From the NCBI GenBank assembly GCA_019912965.1, contig JAIOHM010000003.1, positions 1-64,000 of the forward strand: DNA of 64,000 nt, in the 5' to 3' direction. How positions within the stretch are numbered: position 1 is the first letter of the stretch; each line of letters begins with the position of its first letter. The stretch is from Anaerolineae bacterium (GTDB lineage Bacteria; Chloroflexota; Anaerolineae; Aggregatilineales; Phototrophicaceae). Below are positions 1 to 8,391 of this stretch, piece by piece. The notes beneath the pieces were generated by a model. That model was given only the letters and a program-made list of their open reading frames with translations, ran no database searches and had not been told where the DNA came from. A program made the position numbers and the translations under genes.

Positions 1-6
1 CCCAAA

Positions 7-33
7 CCCCCTCCCCGTACAATAGGGAGGGGG
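7..33. terminator. GC-rich hairpin, terminator-like
   Basis: A perfect 9-bp stem (CCCCCTCCC pairing with GGGAGGGGG) encloses a 9-nt loop. On the plus strand it is followed by CTTTAAA and on the minus strand by GGTTTGGG, so the T-tract is poor either way. It lies downstream of the minus-strand lipoprotein gene and could end that operon or a plus-strand gene lying left of the window. Confidence 0.4.
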
Positions 34-128
34 CTTTAAAGACCATTGGGGTCAGATTGATTGGTTTTCGCATCAAAAATCTGTCTTCACCGTTGAGTGT
101 GGTGCTACCCCGATGAGCATTCTTTCAG

Positions 129-749
129 CTATGGGTGTGGCACTCCGGTTGGGAAGGTCGATGTGGGCTGGAAAGGATCAGGCAGAGTTGGGAACGGCAA
201 TGGGACATCGGTGGTAGGCGTCGGTGGTATACCACCCGGAATTACAGTTATTTGTGGGAATGAAGTTGCGATAAGTTGGTTGTTACCTGGAGCCCGGGTT
301 GCTACCACCAGCGGCGGAACAGTGACACTGGTCAAAAAACCGGCCACATAACCCGTCACATTATTGGGCAGCGCGATGCTGTGCCAGCCATCCACAGTTG
401 CAATAACCTGAATCGCATCCCGATAATTGTAGGTCATAATCACATTACAACCCGTTGACGGACAAGCGCGCACATTTGCCCCTCCCGCATTGTTGATATA
501 CCAAGTGGTCAAACTGATCTGGGCCGATGGTTGGTTGGGTGGCAAATCGGTTGAGGTCGCAGTCGGTAGTGGAGGCGGCGCGGGTAGATTACCGCTTGGT
601 TGGCTAAAAGTGGCTGTAACAATAATGATTTGTGGGGCAGCAGTAGGTGTAACGACGCTGCTTGATGTTGTGTTGAGGTTACAGGACGCGATAGCTGTCC
701 CCATAAATACGAGGATGAGCAGGGCAAAGCTGCCCCGCTTCGTTTTCAT
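129..749 (-). CDS. SH3-domain lipoprotein
   Basis: This 206-aa protein starts with a type II signal peptide: a Lys/Arg-rich tip, a hydrophobic core, and the lipobox IASC with the lipidated Cys at residue 23. A Pro/Thr-rich linker (about 35-78) leads to one bacterial SH3 (SH3b) domain (about 82-145; motifs GGANVRACPS and DGWHSIAL), then a Pro/Thr-rich tail. It should sit on the outer face of the membrane and bind peptide or glycan; the ligand is unknown. The start is firm: AGGAGGGGGAAC precedes the ATG, and this ribosome binding site lies inside the last codons of the DUF4062 gene. The two genes overlap as ATGA, so they are translationally coupled and probably act together. Confidence 0.85.
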   Translation of the reverse strand: MKTKRGSFALLILVFMGTAIASCNLNTTSSSVVTPTAAPQIIIVTATFSQPSGNLPAPPPLPTATSTDLPPNQPSAQISLTTWYINNAGGANVRACPSTGCNVIMTYNYRDAIQVIATVDGWHSIALPNNVTGYVAGFLTSVTVPPLVVATRAPGNNQLIATSFPQITVIPGGIPPTPTTDVPLPFPTLPDPFQPTSTFPTGVPHP

Positions 750-2455
750 GTTCCCCCTCCTTTGATCTGATTCAAACGCTGATCGATGTCTGATTTGAAA
801 TCCGTGTTGGGGTCTAAAGTTAATGCCTGATTGAATGCTATCTCGGCTGCCGCATCATCATTTTGCTCATCGTAAATCACGCCTGACCAGTAATATCCGA
901 TCACCGCCAAAGTCTTGAGCACCTCATCTGGCGACGCTTTGTATGAGTCGATGGCAACCTGATAATAAGCAATCGCTTTTTGCGCCAGATCAGCTTTTTG
1001 CGCCAGATCAGCGATCAAATATTGGATGGCGTAAATATTGCCAAAGCCCACATTGGCTTTTTCAGTAACATGAGCACCATAAGGCTGATTTTCCAAACGG
1101 AGCGCCTGACTAAAATACGAGAGCGCGGTAGCAAAGTTCTCTTGCGCGGTAACGATATCTCCCGCAGCATAATCGTTTCGGCCTCTGTCGTAATACACAT
1201 TCCCTTCCGCCAGCACCGCTCGCCCATAATTAGGGTTAATTTCGAGCGCCTTTTCTGCGTTTTCTTGCGCGCCATCCAGATCATTGTCCAACCGTGCAAT
1301 GGTTGAACCGAACAGATAGAGGATTTCTATACCCTGTTTTTGATCAGTAGTCTCGGCGGTTTTGATAGCATTATCGATAGTGGCATGAGCGCGTTGAAGA
1401 TCGTTTGAGATGAGATAAGCCAGTGCTTTTGTAAATTCGATCAACACCGAAGTGCGCTGTTGCAGAACAGTATAAAAAATGCTGCTCCCCGCCGAAATAT
1501 CCTGAGTCGTAAAATCAATCGGCTGGTTCAGTTGATACAACCCCACCAATTCACCCACTTCGGAGCGGTACCGTTCTGCAACGTAGAAGCGAGGGGAAAG
1601 CGAGGCGGTATTGCCATCGCTGCTGACGATCACATCCCCATAAATCACCACATGCGCGTTGATGTTTTTCGCCAGTTCTTTCGCCTCAGACGCATTGTTA
1701 ATCACGCCGATGCGATCACTGGTCACCTGTACATCAAAACCGAGGATGTCCGATTGGTACTCCGTATCGAGGATGCCCAACAATCGCTGCCGAACAGCGT
1801 CTGAGACGGCAACCGGGGCGTTTTCCGGTACTTGTTTGAAGGTCGCCACCGCGACATTAAACTGCCCGGTCATATACGGCGGCTGCGACAAATACCAACT
1901 TGCTCCGGCTGCTCCCACAATGCCCAGCACGAGGAATAACAGCAGTAGGCCAATCAACAACGGACTGAATTTCCGCTGGGTCGACACGGGTTTCGGATGG
2001 GCATCTTCCCATTCGTCAAGCGCCTGCATCAGCTTGACTCGAAAATCATCAACACTGGTGAAGTAAATGCGAATCAGGTCTTTGCTGATTCGGTCTTTAA
2101 AAGTTTGAACACGTGCGGGGTCATCGCGGTATTGCGGGGTATTCGGCCACTCATATTGCGGGTGAACGATGAAACATAACCGTTCCAGTTGCCGTTCCCC
2201 GGCATAATCAAATTCAATTTCGGTGACGCTTTTATCGTAGCCGTCCTCGATGTAGCCGTAGCGGTGGGCAAAAATCCCCACATACAGATCGGCTTCATCC
2301 AGTTTGCGTTTGCTGCCTTCGGTCGCGCCTACGCCCATCGGGCCGAAATATTCCATCCCAATCGGCAAAAACCCAAGCCGGAGGCAAACCTCAATCGCGG
2401 CCTTTCGATATTCGGTTAAGTCCAGACTGGTGCTGCTGATGAAGACGTTAGTCAT
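746..2455 (-). CDS. DUF4062-TM-TPR protein
   Basis: The 569-aa protein has four parts. Residues 1-100 are a DUF4062 domain (start VFISSTSLDL; later DLYVGIFAHRYG), a TIR/SEFIR-like fold often found at the N-terminus of signalling or STAND proteins. A single membrane helix spans about 164-189. Residues 195-330 form an alpha/beta region resembling the CsgG/FlgO-type or TolB N-terminal domains seen in other propeller/TPR proteins (weak match by eye). From about 345 to the end there are TPR repeats. The topology predicts a cytoplasmic DUF4062 sensor or effector with TPRs outside. It is the first gene of an operon with the SH3 lipoprotein. An 18-bp tandem duplication falls within the TPR part. Biological role unknown. 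Confidence 0.8.
   Translation of the reverse strand: MTNVFISSTSLDLTEYRKAAIEVCLRLGFLPIGMEYFGPMGVGATEGSKRKLDEADLYVGIFAHRYGYIEDGYDKSVTEIEFDYAGERQLERLCFIVHPQYEWPNTPQYRDDPARVQTFKDRISKDLIRIYFTSVDDFRVKLMQALDEWEDAHPKPVSTQRKFSPLLIGLLLLFLVLGIVGAAGASWYLSQPPYMTGQFNVAVATFKQVPENAPVAVSDAVRQRLLGILDTEYQSDILGFDVQVTSDRIGVINNASEAKELAKNINAHVVIYGDVIVSSDGNTASLSPRFYVAERYRSEVGELVGLYQLNQPIDFTTQDISAGSSIFYTVLQQRTSVLIEFTKALAYLISNDLQRAHATIDNAIKTAETTDQKQGIEILYLFGSTIARLDNDLDGAQENAEKALEINPNYGRAVLAEGNVYYDRGRNDYAAGDIVTAQENFATALSYFSQALRLENQPYGAHVTEKANVGFGNIYAIQYLIADLAQKADLAQKAIAYYQVAIDSYKASPDEVLKTLAVIGYYWSGVIYDEQNDDAAAEIAFNQALTLDPNTDFKSDIDQRLNQIKGGGT
975..1010 (-). repeat. 18-bp tandem duplication in TPR region
   Basis: The unit GCTTTTTGCGCCAGATCA occurs twice back to back and is exact. 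It encodes a repeated hexapeptide (read as DLAQKA on the minus strand) between two TPR helices, without disturbing the frame. This looks like recent replication slippage. Confidence 0.9.
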
Positions 2456-2527
2456 TCAGCACCCCCAATTTTCATGTTATTTACATAGTAACATTAATTG
2501 AGGGTTTTGTGAATTTATCCGATTCAA

Positions 2528-2553
2528 AAAACGCCACATTGCTGCGGCGTTTT
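2528..2553 (-). terminator. Rho-independent terminator after sigma factor gene
   Basis: The stem AAAACGCC/GGCGTTTT has a 10-nt loop and T-runs on both sides, so it can act in both directions. It lies 20 bp past the sigma factor stop codon, which makes the minus-strand role the most likely. Confidence 0.7.
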
Positions 2554-2572
2554 CATTTTTTGGGGAGTTCAG

Positions 2573-3712
2573 TTAAGAAAGATAATCGCGTAACTGGCGA
2601 GCGCGGCGCGGGTGACGCAGGCGGCGTAAAGCGCGGCCTTCAATCTGGCGGATGCGTTCACGCGTCAGGCCAAATTTCTGCCCAACTTCTTCCAGCGTGT
2701 AACAGCGACCATTTTGCAGACCAAAGCGCAGGCGCAGGATGCGGGCTTCGCGCGGGGTCAGGGTGCTCAACACGGCTTCAATCTTCTCGCGCAGCAGATT
2801 GTCGTAAGCATACTGCGTCGGGGTTGGAGCACTGTCGTTCTCGATAAAGTTGCCAAGTTCGCTGTCTTCATCTTCGCCTACCGGATGTTCCAAACTGAGG
2901 GGCTGCCATGATACCCGCAGCATCCACTGGACTTTGCGCGGCTCGACCTGCATTTCGGTGGCGATTTCGTCGGGGGTGGGTTTGCGCCCATATTCCTGTT
3001 CAAGCTGGCGGGCGACACGGTAAAGGCGGCGGATGCGGTCGCTCATGTGGACGGGTACGCGGATGGTACGTCCCTGATCGGCAATCGCGCGGGTGATGGT
3101 CTGCCGAATCCACCAGGTCGCGTAGGTGCTGAAGCGGAAGCCCCGGCGGTAATCAAACTTCTCGACGGCTTTCATCAGCCCCAGATTGCCTTCCTGAATC
3201 AGATCGAGGAAGGGGACGCCGCGCGACATGTAACGCTTGGCGATGGAAACTACCAGCCGGGTATTGGCTTTAATCAGGTGGTCGCGGGCATTGATGCCGT
3301 CTTCGACCGTCAGCCGCCATTCGAGGGCATGGGTGCTGCCGGGGTCTTTCAGCAGTTTGGTCTCACAGCCCAAACCCGCTTCCAGCCGGATTGCCAGCGC
3401 AATTTCTTCTTCGGTGCTGAGGAGGGGAACGCGCGCCATTTCCTTTAGATACAGCCCAACCGTATCGCTGGAGGCCAGCGCGTATATGTCGTAGTCTTCT
3501 TCGTATTCTTCGTCTTCCAAACTCAACTCATCATCAAAATCATCTTCCATAAAATCATCTTCAAGCCCAAAGTCCTCACCTTCACCCATCGCAAACAACA
3601 TATCATCAAAAGGTTCGGCATCGGGCGCATCCGGGATGTCATCCTCGAAGAAATCGGCCTCCGGTGCGAAGTCCATCTCGGTATCGTAATCATGTTTGTT
3701 ATAGTCGACCAT
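2573..3712 (-). CDS. sigA: Primary-type RNA polymerase sigma-70 factor
   Basis: A 379-aa sigma-70 family protein that recruits RNA polymerase to promoters. Region 1.2 begins near residue 84 ([16 protein letters not shown]). Region 2 carries the hallmark [20 protein letters not shown] and the -10-reading segment [18 protein letters not shown]. Region 3 follows, and region 4 ends the protein with a helix-turn-helix ([19 protein letters not shown]). The first 75 residues are an almost continuous Asp/Glu tract in place of a canonical region 1.1. A strong AGGGGG site precedes the ATG. The gene lies 36 bp after the yceD-like gene and is likely co-transcribed with it. The domain set fits the housekeeping factor, but a second group 1/2 sigma factor elsewhere cannot be excluded. 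Confidence 0.93.
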   Translation of the reverse strand: MVDYNKHDYDTEMDFAPEADFFEDDIPDAPDAEPFDDMLFAMGEGEDFGLEDDFMEDDFDDELSLEDEEYEEDYDIYALASSDTVGLYLKEMARVPLLSTEEEIALAIRLEAGLGCETKLLKDPGSTHALEWRLTVEDGINARDHLIKANTRLVVSIAKRYMSRGVPFLDLIQEGNLGLMKAVEKFDYRRGFRFSTYATWWIRQTITRAIADQGRTIRVPVHMSDRIRRLYRVARQLEQEYGRKPTPDEIATEMQVEPRKVQWMLRVSWQPLSLEHPVGEDEDSELGNFIENDSAPTPTQYAYDNLLREKIEAVLSTLTPREARILRLRFGLQNGRCYTLEEVGQKFGLTRERIRQIEGRALRRLRHPRRARQLRDYLS

Positions 3713-3748
3713 AACTACCCCCTAAGGCGCAAAGTAAAACCGTATACA

Positions 3749-4270
3749 TTATTCGAGGAATTTCTTGAAACCGGCGAGGCGGGGATCAACCGCTTCTTCG
3801 GCACAGGTGCAGGTTGTGTGATTCCAGTTCGCGCCGCATTCCGGGCAAAGCCCTTTGCACTCCGGGCGACAGAGGAACCCGCGTGAAGATACAATCAGCA
3901 CTTCAGCGCGCAGCAGCGGTGCTAAATCCAAAATGCCATCATCATGCAAACTAAACTCGGCAGCAGTTGGGGAGGGGTAGGCAAATAGTTCTTCGACATT
4001 GACTGTGACATTTCTTGTCACAATATCCAGGCAGCGATAGCACTCCCCGGATATGCCCACCTGCAACTGCCCCTGTACCAGGATGCCTTCCGCCGTGCGG
4101 CTGAGGCGAATGGGGCCGCGAACGTAATTAGCGGTGAGATCGTCGGCGATCCTGACTGTTGGTACGTCGAAAGTCGAGTCATGATTGTGACCGGGGCCGC
4201 TGCTTAACAGAAACCCTACGTTGATCTTCAAAACCCGATTACTAACATACCCACTATGAGACTGATTCAC
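3749..4270 (-). CDS. YceD/DUF177 family protein with zinc-binding tail
   Basis: The 173-aa protein matches the YceD (DUF177) family, associated in most bacteria with 23S rRNA/ribosome maturation and usually found directly before rpmF. A central CYRCL motif and the acidic LFAYP region are typical. The C-terminus has a Cys-rich cluster (CRPECKGLCPECGANW, then CTC) likely to bind zinc. Here the next gene on the strand is the sigma factor rather than rpmF, an unusual neighbour. A palindrome TGTGAC-N7-GTCACA falls inside the coding sequence and recurs upstream of the gene. The ribosome binding site before the ATG is weak. Confidence 0.85.
   Translation of the reverse strand: MNQSHSGYVSNRVLKINVGFLLSSGPGHNHDSTFDVPTVRIADDLTANYVRGPIRLSRTAEGILVQGQLQVGISGECYRCLDIVTRNVTVNVEELFAYPSPTAAEFSLHDDGILDLAPLLRAEVLIVSSRGFLCRPECKGLCPECGANWNHTTCTCAEEAVDPRLAGFKKFLE
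4004..4022. promoter_or_regulatory. Palindrome TGTGAC-N7-GTCACA, copy 1
   Basis: A perfect 6+6 inverted repeat inside the yceD-like coding sequence. The same half-sites with the same 7-nt spacer recur at 4416. The half-site recalls the CRP/FNR family (TGTGA...TCACA), but the spacer is longer than the classical one. It may be an operator or chance. Confidence 0.3.
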
Positions 4271-4628
4271 CGCGTGATGCCCTGGTTATAAACCGCTTGT
4301 ATGCGGTTTCAGACATTTGATCTTTACAAAGTATATGAAGTTTCATTTGTTTGTGTCAAGATTTGAGACAACGACTAAACTAATTTCCTACCGAATTTTT
4401 CGTATTTTTTATCAGTGTGACCATTTTTGTCACAACATTACGGTGTTCATAGACACACTGTCTATTAAATTGAGAGTCTTAATCCTTTGTAAAGGCGACC
4501 TTTACGTTTATTCAAGAATCATTATGCGGATAAACCGAGACAGTATGAACCTTCATAATTGGGGGATTGGCGGTGCTGTGATTTCAATTACGTGTTAATA
4601 TATTCACAGTGCCACACCTCTCCACCGG
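4271..4628. other. Divergent, AT-rich intergenic region
   Basis: This 358-bp gap separates the minus-strand yceD/sigma operon from the plus-strand kinase and must hold both promoters. It is clearly AT-richer than the flanking genes. It contains a 7-bp hairpin (AAACCGC/GCGGTTT, about 4290-4309) in the yceD leader and the palindrome at 4416. The ORFs listed here in the track resemble nothing known. No RNA gene was recognised. Confidence 0.6.
4416..4434. promoter_or_regulatory. Palindrome TGTGAC-N7-GTCACA, copy 2
   Basis: It has the same half-sites and spacer length as the copy at 4004, about 412 bp away, in the divergent intergenic region. The spacer sequences differ. A pair of identical operators around a promoter region would suit a looping or autoregulatory dimeric repressor or activator. 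Confidence 0.4.
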
Positions 4629-7600
4629 ATGACGGTTATGATCGGAACGCGGCTCGGCCCATACGAACTTGTAGAAGAAGTCGGCAAAGGCGGCATGGCG
4701 ACGGTTTACCGTGCCTACCAGCCCGCTATGGATCGTTATGTTGCTGTCAAGATTATTCACCGTTCGATTGCTGCTGATGCCCTCAGTCTGGAACGGTTTC
4801 AGCGCGAGGCACGTTTAGTCACAAGGCTGGAACATCCGCACCTGCTGCCGATCTATGATTACGATGGCGCACATGACCCACCCTACATTGTCATGCGCTA
4901 TCTGGAAAGCGGCACACTCAAAGAGGTGCTGGATCATGGCAGCGTCCCCCACGAGGAAATGATCTACATGCTGCGGCAGATCGCTGCGGCGCTGGATTAC
5001 GCACACCGACGGGGCATCATCCACCGCGACATTAAACCGTCCAATATTATGATCGATCAGGATGGCAATGCTTTCCTGACGGATTTCGGCATCGCCCGCA
5101 TGACCGAGGCGGGACAAGGTTTGACACAAACCGGTTACACGGTCGGCACACCCGGTTACATGTCACCGGAACAGGGCATGGGGGCGGAGGCGGTCGATCA
5201 TCGCGCTGATATTTATTCGCTGGGCGTGATGGTCTATCAGATGCTCACCGGGCAAATGCCCTACAGCGCCGAAACCCCGTTGGCCGTTATCCTCAAACAT
5301 TTGAATGATCCCGTGCCGCGCGCCTCGGCTGTCAATGAATCGATTCCGCCCGCAGTGGACGACGTGCTGACGAAAGCCATGTCCAAAAAACCGGGCGACC
5401 GTTATGACACGGCAGGCGATTTTGTGACCGCGCTGACCAATGCCATCGGCGCGGCAATCATCAACACGCCAGTGAATTTACGCCGTGCGGCACAGCAAAG
5501 TATCGACGGCGCGGCGACCCTGCGGGAACAGAAACGCGAACAGATCGAACGCACGATGGCTGAATTGGCTGCCAGTCGTTCCTTGACGGCTGCGCCTGCC
5601 CCGACGCCACCCGCTGCGGCGGTCATCGAAGATGGGCCAACGCTGCGAACGCCGACCGATCAACGTGCCGTGCAGCCGCCCACAACCGTTATTTCATCAC
5701 CACCACCGCGTAATCAACTGCCCATCATTATCGGCGCAGTTGTCGGGCTGATTGCCATTGTCGCCCTGATCTTTTTGCTGATTAACAACGATGGGGACAT
5801 TGAACCCACGCTGACGCCTACCCTTCAGCAGCAAATCGCCGCTGCCCCTACCGACACCCAAGCCCCAACGGCTGATCTGAGCACCCCTTCTGGTGGTGGG
5901 TCAGGCGATGCCGAAAGTGCGACGCCCGCTTCGAGCGATACGGCTGCACCAACCCACACGCCAGAGCCGACCAACACATCTGAGCCGAGCAGTACACCGA
6001 CGCCATCCACCCCGGCGGCGCAAAGCCTGCGAAGCATTATCGCCCGCAGCGGCCCCGGTTCGCAGTATCCCAAAGTGGCTGATGTACCCAGCGGTCTGGA
6101 ATTGGAAATCGTCGGCATCAGCGAGGATGGCGGCTGGTTGAAGGTGATTTTGCCAGATGGCGCTGAAGGCTGGTTAGCCGCATCGGCAGCTTCGATTATA
6201 ACGGTGGGGAATTTGCAGGCCGTTCCGGTGGCGTTGGCTCCAACGGATACACCAACATATACATCCACGCCCACCGATACCCCCACCGATACGCCGACCC
6301 ATACGCCGACATCGACCTTCACGCCGACAGATACACCCACCAATACACCAACGGACACGCCGACCAACACGCCAACGGATACACCAACGGCGACCAATAC
6401 ACCCACCGCAACACCAACACCAAGCGCGACTTCGACGCCCAGCAGCACACCGACATATACATCCACGCCGACTGAAACGGCGACCCATACACCGACCAGC
6501 ACGCCCACGCTGACGCTGACGCCCACTTCCGAGTCCAGTTCCACACCCCTGCCACCACCGCCACCGCCGACGCCTATCCCGGCTGGTCAGCTTCCTTATG
6601 TAGCCGATTTTGAAGGCGAAAATGCCGTCACAGGCTGGGACTTTGACCCGGCCATCTGGCAGGTTGTGACCGAAGGCGGCGAAAATATCCTGATCGGACA
6701 GGGACGTTTACAACAGCCATTGGTCGTCCTCGGTCTGGAACGCCCGGAATGGCTGGAAGCATCGGTCAACGATCTGGTCATCAGCTTCAGCATCCGCTTT
6801 GATCCACAGACGGGCGGCGCGCGGATTATCTTCCGCTGTGCTGATGCAGGTGGATGCCCCGGCGGTTACAATGTGTTAGAGATTTTCCCCGGCCTCCTGA
6901 GCCTGAAGCGCAACGCCCCCACGCCGGATATTTTCGGACGGGAAAATGAGCGCGTCCTCAAGACCGATAACGCCCCGATTGGCGAAAACGAATGGCATAA
7001 TCTGACCATCTGGGTGCAGGGCAGCCGGATTTTCATCTATCTGAACCGCCAGTTGGTGATGAATCATGAAGACCTGATTCCGCCACAGTTAGGCGCGGGC
7101 GCAATCATCCTGCAAACCAACAGTGCCCAACGTGCCGTCCGATTCGATAATTTCATCGTTCAGCGCCCGGAACCCGCCAGCGATCATTTTCAGGGTTCGG
7201 GTCTGCCGCCGAACTGGCAGACCACCAGCACCACCAATACCACCATTGGGCAGGAAAGCGGCGGCAACCAATATCTGCAAATGCAGGGCGAAACGGTGGT
7301 GACGCCCAATGTGCTGCCCATCCGTGACCTGAATCTGGCCTGCCGCGTGTGGGTTGAACAGGGCGGCTACCGGCTGACCATTCGCCAGAATCCCGGCGGC
7401 AGTTTTGTGATGGCCTTCGATGCGGGCGATGTAACCATGACTCATCTAGATGGTGCGGGTGGCATCGTCGCGGAAAACCGCATTCGCAACTTCTACAACC
7501 GCAACCGCTGGGAAGATTTGAATATCCGCTTTATTGGAGATCGGCTGGAAATCTACCGCGATGGGGTCAGCCGTTTTGAAGAAACCCTGCCCGGTTCGCC

Positions 7601-8384
7601 CGCTGCTGGAGGCATCACGCTGGAAACCCGGCGTAACGACATCCTCCGCCTCGACGACTGTCTGATTGTTGAAACCGCCGCCAGTCGCAACGCCGGGGCG
7701 CGTTTTGCCATCGACCTTCGCCAGCAGGTCGCCAACCGTGATTTCCGCGAACTCCGCAGCGATTTGACCGAAGATTTTGCCGATCCCTTCCGCACCGATG
7801 ATTGGTGGGGCGAAGGCCGCAACGCGCCGGGGCAGTATTTCGAAGATGCTGGATCGCCGAATCATCAGCGTTTCTTGCGGATGACCTACGACCCCCGCGC
7901 CAGTCATCGGCTGTTCCGTCCCAACATCGGCGTCGAAATTTTCGGCCCCGGTCAGGACATCCGCAATTTCCGCGATTCAACCGATGTTTTGGTATCGGTG
8001 GAAGTCCGCTTCCACGAATCGGTGGGTATCGCATGGCTCGGCGTCCGTTCCACGCCCACCATCAGCGGGGCGGAAATCAACGGCTATCGAATCGAACTCC
8101 GCCGCAACCCGGACGGCACAACCGATGCCATCGTGCGTTATCAAGATCCGAATGTGCAGGAAGTCTACTTTGAAGGGCCAGTCCCCGGCGAGGCAGGCGA
8201 GTGGATCACGATTGAGGTCATCACGTTCAAAGAGAAAGCCGCCTTTTTCGTCAACGGCCAATTCGTCGCCGCCATCGAAAACACCCTGACCTACGGCGGC
8301 ACAATCGCCCTCGGCGTCGGTGAAGGCGTCACTGCCGACTTCGACACCCTCATCATCCGCGACACCACCCCGCATGACCAATAG
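4629..8384 (+). CDS. Membrane Ser/Thr protein kinase with SH3 and LamG-like ectodomain
   Basis: A 1251-aa PknB-type kinase. Residues 8-275 form the catalytic domain with the glycine loop GKGGMATVY, the ATP-binding Lys41, the HRD motif (Asp134), DFG, and GTPGYMSPEQ in the activation segment, so it should be active. One membrane helix lies at about 368-388. The extracellular part has an SH3b domain (about 470-530), a long Thr/Pro stalk (about 540-660), then three related beta-sandwich modules of LamG/DUF1080 type (about 665-830, 840-990, 1020-1250), probably sugar or cell-wall binding. No PASTA repeats are present. The model is a receptor kinase sensing envelope or polysaccharide. A second ATG lies three codons downstream and neither has a good ribosome binding site. 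Confidence 0.92.
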   Translation: MTVMIGTRLGPYELVEEVGKGGMATVYRAYQPAMDRYVAVKIIHRSIAADALSLERFQREARLVTRLEHPHLLPIYDYDGAHDPPYIVMRYLESGTLKEVLDHGSVPHEEMIYMLRQIAAALDYAHRRGIIHRDIKPSNIMIDQDGNAFLTDFGIARMTEAGQGLTQTGYTVGTPGYMSPEQGMGAEAVDHRADIYSLGVMVYQMLTGQMPYSAETPLAVILKHLNDPVPRASAVNESIPPAVDDVLTKAMSKKPGDRYDTAGDFVTALTNAIGAAIINTPVNLRRAAQQSIDGAATLREQKREQIERTMAELAASRSLTAAPAPTPPAAAVIEDGPTLRTPTDQRAVQPPTTVISSPPPRNQLPIIIGAVVGLIAIVALIFLLINNDGDIEPTLTPTLQQQIAAAPTDTQAPTADLSTPSGGGSGDAESATPASSDTAAPTHTPEPTNTSEPSSTPTPSTPAAQSLRSIIARSGPGSQYPKVADVPSGLELEIVGISEDGGWLKVILPDGAEGWLAASAASIITVGNLQAVPVALAPTDTPTYTSTPTDTPTDTPTHTPTSTFTPTDTPTNTPTDTPTNTPTDTPTATNTPTATPTPSATSTPSSTPTYTSTPTETATHTPTSTPTLTLTPTSESSSTPLPPPPPPTPIPAGQLPYVADFEGENAVTGWDFDPAIWQVVTEGGENILIGQGRLQQPLVVLGLERPEWLEASVNDLVISFSIRFDPQTGGARIIFRCADAGGCPGGYNVLEIFPGLLSLKRNAPTPDIFGRENERVLKTDNAPIGENEWHNLTIWVQGSRIFIYLNRQLVMNHEDLIPPQLGAGAIILQTNSAQRAVRFDNFIVQRPEPASDHFQGSGLPPNWQTTSTTNTTIGQESGGNQYLQMQGETVVTPNVLPIRDLNLACRVWVEQGGYRLTIRQNPGGSFVMAFDAGDVTMTHLDGAGGIVAENRIRNFYNRNRWEDLNIRFIGDRLEIYRDGVSRFEETLPGSPAAGGITLETRRNDILRLDDCLIVETAASRNAGARFAIDLRQQVANRDFRELRSDLTEDFADPFRTDDWWGEGRNAPGQYFEDAGSPNHQRFLRMTYDPRASHRLFRPNIGVEIFGPGQDIRNFRDSTDVLVSVEVRFHESVGIAWLGVRSTPTISGAEINGYRIELRRNPDGTTDAIVRYQDPNVQEVYFEGPVPGEAGEWITIEVITFKEKAAFFVNGQFVAAIENTLTYGGTIALGVGEGVTADFDTLIIRDTTPHDQ
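6240..6555 (+). repeat. Degenerate Thr/Pro-coding repeat
   Basis: Imperfect short repeats of the type ACGCCGACC/ACACCAACGGAT encode a T-P-T-D-T-P-like stalk in the kinase. Their bias opens long spurious minus-strand ORFs (5825-6544 and others). The tract is likely to vary in length between strains and to be O-glycosylated if exported, which is inference. Confidence 0.85.
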
Positions 8385-8391
8385 GGGTATA

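Noticed and set aside
2304-2501. Small plus-strand ORF over the DUF4062 start
   Set aside because: Antisense to the conserved DUF4062 domain, with no ribosome binding site or family match.
5825-6544. 239-aa Val/Gly-rich minus-strand ORF in the kinase gene
   Set aside because: A translation of the Thr/Pro repeat on the opposite strand; low complexity and no start signal.
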